This document shows positions 60,314 through 64,000 of a stretch of DNA of 64,000 nucleotides, piece after piece (the first letter of the stretch is position 1; every line of letters starts with the position of its first letter). This DNA comes from Cohnella abietis (GTDB taxonomy: Bacteria > Bacillota > Bacilli > Paenibacillales > Paenibacillaceae): assembly GCF_004295585.1 (NCBI RefSeq), contig NZ_AP019400.1:4004001-4068000 (forward strand), read 5' to 3'. The position numbers were made by a program, and so were the translations under genes. The notes under the pieces were generated by a model. It was not told the DNA's origin. It saw nothing but the letters and a program-made list of their open reading frames with translations, and made no database searches.

Positions 60314-60667
60314 TTATTGAACTTGAATTTCAGTAAGCTCCTGAGCTCTGTTTTTTACTCTAGCATTCTCAGCTGCCTGGCCCAGAAGGTCTGTTACATT
60401 TATGCTGTCCCGAATGTTTCTTAACATATACGTTGGTGTTGTAGTGTCCGTAGAATATATCGTAATGTCTCCAAATTTCAATATTCTCTCTAGCAAATTC
60501 CGTTTCAAGGTTATGTCCCGTATACGATACAATTGAATTTCTTCTCGCCTCTTAGTGAAGATACCTTTCTCCACGATGACTCTTCGCTCAGTGATCTGAT
60601 AACGAGTAAAGCTTGGAATCCCGTAGTTAAAAGGCTTACCCTCCCAAAGCACATTCTCGTTTAACAT
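60314..60667 (-). CDS. Bacterial PH (DUF304-like) domain protein
   Basis: This 117-residue protein has a bacterial pleckstrin-homology-like domain: VLWEGKPFNYGIPSFTRYQITERRVIVEKGIFTKRREEIQLYRIRDITLKRNLLERILKFGDITIYSTD. It lacks membrane helices, unlike YdbS/YdbT, and carries a C-terminal helix (LLGQAAENARVKNRAQEL). The ligand or partner is unknown. The ATG at 60667 follows AGGGAGATG. It is monocistronic. Confidence 0.88.
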   Translation of the reverse strand: MLNENVLWEGKPFNYGIPSFTRYQITERRVIVEKGIFTKRREEIQLYRIRDITLKRNLLERILKFGDITIYSTDTTTPTYMLRNIRDSINVTDLLGQAAENARVKNRAQELTEIQVQ

Positions 60668-60759
60668 CTCAACATCTCCCTAAAATGGATGATTTCTAGT
60701 CCTATTGTACACTAGAAAAACATCCCTGGTCCCATAAATCGTATTAGGATTTAGATAAA

Positions 60760-63700
60760 TTAGGTGGACCAGAATACAAGTGAGCGTAAATCGCGTTCTG
60801 CTTCCTGCTTCATAAGAGCTTTGCCCATTTCCGTGTCAATAATCGGTTCGCCGTTCCACATTTCCACCTTGAGCTTAACGATCTTTCTCCTTTGAATGAT
60901 CGTCTGAAAAGCCGATTGTAAAAGCTTCACCAGATGATCAATTGGAACATCCTTCTCATTCTCGTCAGCTGTAGAAACCTGATATACTTTTCTCCCATTG
61001 TTTTCAATCCATAATACCCATTGATTGTCCTTCAACAGCAAGAAGTTTCCCGGCTTACGAGAGAACGATATAGCGGGGGTTCCGGATGCTCCCTGTGCTC
61101 CCTGTGCTCCCTGAGGCCAGTCTATCATTAGACCGTAAGGGTTAGCTGGATCTGCTGAGCATAAGATTGTTGCGCGGTTGTCTGATATATCGGGTAGCGG
61201 CTGTCTCACGGAATCGTTTAGCTCGCGTGTTGTAAACTGGAGAGAAGGTATTCCTCGAATGAAAGCCCCCCTTGTCAGGACGCCCCATTCCTCTAGCCTT
61301 TTTAGAACAGGGTAACAAGTGTCCCAAGTAAAGGGCGAGGCTCTAGCGATCAGCTCTTTGTTAATTAATCCGTACACTTTAAGCAAATGATGTGTCCATA
61401 TTAGCACTGGAGAATCTTTTTCTGCTGAGTCCGATGTCTTATTGCTATCTGAAGCAGCCGTATCCTCTTGAAGAGAACTCGTTGCATACCATCGTCCAAG
61501 TCCAGAGCCTGTTTTAGCCCAATTGGCTTGCTTCTTGTTGATCTGAAGTCGAAGAGGTGCAAACTGGTCATTGGAAACTCTGCCTTCCCAAACGAGCTCC
61601 AGCAGATCCGCGAGCAATTCCGTAGGTGGTTTGTCCATCTCTCTACTCAGTCGAGTTAAGAAGGTGGCACCACTCACTTCTAGAAGCTCTAACAATCGTG
61701 GATGCTTGCATGGAGCTAGTTCTGCGCTTGTCTGATTAATGAAAGGAGCATACAAAGGCTTAGACTCCGTGAGGAAGAAAGCAACCTTCCCCTCCTTGTC
61801 CCCTTCCTCCTTACGTCCCATCCAGAGGACCTCACCGGACGCGCATAACGTATCCAGGTGCTCCTTACGATACGGTGATACCCTCGATGGGAATATGATA
61901 GACTCCCAGTGAGACAAGGGTAGAAATAAGCCCTGCAGCCGCTCAATAACCGTCAAAAGGCCCTCACTGCCTTGTTGCTGAGTCCCTTGGAGAGCATGCT
62001 GCATAAAGGCGATCTGGCTGCACCATCTTGCTGGCTCGACTGGATCTGCCCGATTGCGGGCATGACGAATAGACAATCGAACGAGACGTGATGCAACCTT
62101 GGAGCTCGTCCATAACCGTTCATCCTCTGTTGCAGCGTGCGGAGCCCGCTCGATCATTCCGTTTTCGAGCATTTGCTCGACTGCTTTCTTCGCGGAATTG
62201 AGCGTTAACGAAGGATAGCGTTCACAAAGCTCGGCTTCTGTGAATGAAATCAAGTAATCAACATATCTACCGATGACAAATGTAATAGCGGTCGCTGTTT
62301 CCGGAAAATCGGCATATACTTCTCGCTCGTCAGACGAAATCCAACGAAATTCACCGTCTCCAGTAAGATTCAACGAGATAGCCCGTCCCTGTTCATGTAG
62401 TAGCTGAAGCCAGCTAAGGGCCGATTCCCCTGCTAGCTTAACGATCTCATTCGCAGTTAAGTCCCCTCTGCGCTTAAGAAGTGTTGCCAATTCATCGGTA
62501 TTCCGCGGAGAAAGCTCAGGCTCATTCATTGCACGATTTTGTTCCTCTATTACCTCATCGTTAATGGCATTTCCTGTTGAGCTGATGTCAAATAACTGAC
62601 CCGCCAGCTCCTTACTCACGTTTAGCAATTGTAGACGAATGGTCTCGTCCAATCCGTCTCCTTCGTAAATTCTCATATTGACATAATCGGCTAAAAATTG
62701 TGCAGCAAAAGGAGAAGGAAATGGTGTCTCGCGTACGACTATGGACATTTCTCCCGTTACCAGCTTCTCAAGCTGGTATTTCAATTCTTCATAGCCTAAG
62801 TAGTCATGAAGACATTCCGACATCGCTTCCCTTAAATAGGGAAAGTGCTCTGCATAGGGCAACGCCCCTCTGAGTAGCTCTTCGCTGCGCAGCCGCTTTT
62901 GCCACATCGGTGTGCGGGTAAAGCTTCGGGAAAGCAGTAGCGATGTCTCTGCAATCCTACGGAACGCGATACCGAGCAAAGGAGAACCTGTTATCGCTTC
63001 AGTAAGCAATTGCTCAAGGTTAGCAGGTGTCACCTGATTGATCATCTGTAGCCATGACGCATCCCACTCAGGAATGACGAGCTCGATGCCATTATCCTTT
63101 GCATTCCCATACAGCTTATAAGGCAGTAGCTGCTCGAATTTCCTTTCAATAGCTAATAGCCACGCACGATTAACCGTTCTGCCACAATGATTATGAATGA
63201 TAACGTGCGTTTGATTCATTACATCGCGATAATACTCAATGACAATTTGCTTATCCGTAGGGAGTGCGCATGCTCTGTGTTGGGAACGAACAAGCGCTAG
63301 CATTTCTTCTGAGGAGACTCTATCCATCCCATAGCTTGTCTGTAGCCATTCATAGATCTCATCGTTATACTCCGCTTCGCTATCTTTTTCCACTCCTTCA
63401 TCGTTCGTAAGCACCATCCGGTCGGAAAGTGTTCTTAAGAACTCACCAATCTTCCTCCCCAATTCGTACGAACGGCTTCCTGCCTCATTTCGCCAAAATG
63501 GAATCTCGCTAAACCGATTACCCGCTTCAGACACATAAACCCGATCATTGCGGATATCCCGAATCATCCAAGAGCTTGTCCCTAATTGAAAAACATCCCC
63601 GACGCGGCTTTCCTGTATAAACTCTTCGTCAAGCTCACCGAGATGTGCTCTGCTCTCTAGATGATGAACAGGATATCCACCACTCTGAGGTATCGTACCC

Positions 63701-64000
63701 GCGCCCGTTATGGATGCCATTGCTGTATTGCTTCGTTTTCTTAGCTGGTTCGTATCGCGTTCCCACTCAATAAGAGGTCTTACGAAAGGATAAAATCCCC
63801 CTAAAACCTGTAGCATCTCCTCGTAACGTGCCAGCGAATAATCATGGTAGCTATCACTATGTAAAATAAGGCGATGCAATGCGTGTGTGTCCCAGTCATC
63901 CATTGCGACCATCGCTACTACCTGTTGGGATAGAACGTCCATCGGACCATGAGGAATACGAATATCCTCAATTTGGCGAAGAGCAATCTGTCTGCCTAGC
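60760..64000 (-). CDS. Lhr-type large DEAD/DEAH helicase, carboxy-terminal part
   Basis: The frame stays open to the right edge (upstream codons read ...LGRQIALRQIEDIRIPHGP before MDVLSQQVVAMV), so the 5' end with the helicase motor lies outside the window. The visible 1,080 residues match the post-motor part of Lhr helicases: PMDVLSQQVVAMVA, RVGDVFQLGTSSWMIRDIRNDRVYVSEA, EIPFWRNEAGSRSYELG, and a DEAD/H-associated region with further winged-helix domains (TNEIVKLAGESALSWLQLL, LARLEEWGVLTRGAF-like). Lhr proteins unwind DNA or RNA-DNA and act in DNA repair in mycobacteria. A collagen-like GAQGAQGASG insert lies near the C-terminus. Confidence 0.85.
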   Translation of the reverse strand, partial: LGRQIALRQIEDIRIPHGPMDVLSQQVVAMVAMDDWDTHALHRLILHSDSYHDYSLARYEEMLQVLGGFYPFVRPLIEWERDTNQLRKRSNTAMASITGAGTIPQSGGYPVHHLESRAHLGELDEEFIQESRVGDVFQLGTSSWMIRDIRNDRVYVSEAGNRFSEIPFWRNEAGSRSYELGRKIGEFLRTLSDRMVLTNDEGVEKDSEAEYNDEIYEWLQTSYGMDRVSSEEMLALVRSQHRACALPTDKQIVIEYYRDVMNQTHVIIHNHCGRTVNRAWLLAIERKFEQLLPYKLYGNAKDNGIELVIPEWDASWLQMINQVTPANLEQLLTEAITGSPLLGIAFRRIAETSLLLSRSFTRTPMWQKRLRSEELLRGALPYAEHFPYLREAMSECLHDYLGYEELKYQLEKLVTGEMSIVVRETPFPSPFAAQFLADYVNMRIYEGDGLDETIRLQLLNVSKELAGQLFDISSTGNAINDEVIEEQNRAMNEPELSPRNTDELATLLKRRGDLTANEIVKLAGESALSWLQLLHEQGRAISLNLTGDGEFRWISSDEREVYADFPETATAITFVIGRYVDYLISFTEAELCERYPSLTLNSAKKAVEQMLENGMIERAPHAATEDERLWTSSKVASRLVRLSIRHARNRADPVEPARWCSQIAFMQHALQGTQQQGSEGLLTVIERLQGLFLPLSHWESIIFPSRVSPYRKEHLDTLCASGEVLWMGRKEEGDKEGKVAFFLTESKPLYAPFINQTSAELAPCKHPRLLELLEVSGATFLTRLSREMDKPPTELLADLLELVWEGRVSNDQFAPLRLQINKKQANWAKTGSGLGRWYATSSLQEDTAASDSNKTSDSAEKDSPVLIWTHHLLKVYGLINKELIARASPFTWDTCYPVLKRLEEWGVLTRGAFIRGIPSLQFTTRELNDSVRQPLPDISDNRATILCSADPANPYGLMIDWPQGAQGAQGASGTPAISFSRKPGNFLLLKDNQWVLWIENNGRKVYQVSTADENEKDVPIDHLVKLLQSAFQTIIQRRKIVKLKVEMWNGEPIIDTEMGKALMKQEAERDLRSLVFWST

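Noticed and set aside
1..64000. tRNA, rRNA or prophage
   Set aside because: No cloverleaf-like or rRNA-like sequence and no phage structural genes were recognised on reading both strands; a covariance search would be more sensitive.

Overview
The window looks like chromosomal DNA from a low-to-medium GC, Gram-positive, spore-forming bacterium, most likely a Paenibacillus/Cohnella relative. The grounds are strong AGGAGG-type ribosome sites, frequent TTG and GTG starts, T-box, purine and c-di-AMP riboswitch leaders, CsoR-CopZ-CopA, a Des/DesK/DesR cassette, and protein families that match that group. No rRNA, tRNA, CRISPR array, prophage or intact insertion sequence was seen. The species assignment is inference from gene content, not from a search.

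Layout. 0.2-5 kb: a START-like protein, a BlaI/M56-peptidase/DUF3105 operon with a clear BlaI-type operator, then a four-gene operon of unknown function. 5-9 kb: a MerR-TipAS regulator with a 19-bp-spaced promoter, a c-di-AMP riboswitch in front of a degenerate nucleotide-cyclase-like protein, and an AI-2E family permease. 9-17 kb: a YtkA-like protein, a SafE-type membrane protein and a copper P-type ATPase; then a Tat-exported gluconate-dehydrogenase-type oxidoreductase encoded together with its own TatC and TatA; then DedA. 17-28 kb: PadR plus a SEDS protein, glutamate dehydrogenase, an acyltransferase, TetR, a T-box controlled aminotransferase, an EamA exporter behind a guanine-type riboswitch, and a cupin. 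28-45 kb: a lipoprotein with an inactive-looking signal-peptidase domain, a YhgE/Pip protein, a three-domain cNMP/AAA+/patatin fusion, azoreductase, a GAF histidine kinase and regulator, VanW, envelope proteins and an ABC exporter. 45-50 kb: a CsoR-controlled copper resistance locus with two separate operators. 50-58 kb: TrhO, a SufR-like regulator, a PAS kinase, the desaturase with DesK/DesR, and a glucosaminidase. 58-64 kb: a YdjM-like membrane protein, a solitary transposase-type zinc-ribbon protein behind a perfect LexA box, a PH-domain protein and the carboxy-terminal part of an Lhr-type helicase that runs off the right edge.

The most unusual feature is a dispersed set of eight intergenic tandem arrays (about 0.22, 5.2, 6.7, 22.8, 25.9, 30.4, 43.6 and 59.1 kb). 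Five have a period of exactly 51 bp (four of them with 6 to 11 copies and almost no indels), one has 52 bp with alternating unit types, one has 64 bp and one 76-82 bp. Arrays 1 and 4 share a unit family, as do arrays 2 and 5, while the other families differ in sequence. Keeping the period while the sequence differs suggests selection on spacing, close to five helical turns. I do not recognise this as a described element.

Other strong leads are the guanine aptamer that appears to be wired as an ON switch for an exporter, the c-di-AMP riboswitch controlling a cyclase pseudoenzyme, the cNMP-AAA+-patatin fusion lacking the sigma-54 contact loop, and the LexA-controlled zinc-ribbon protein.
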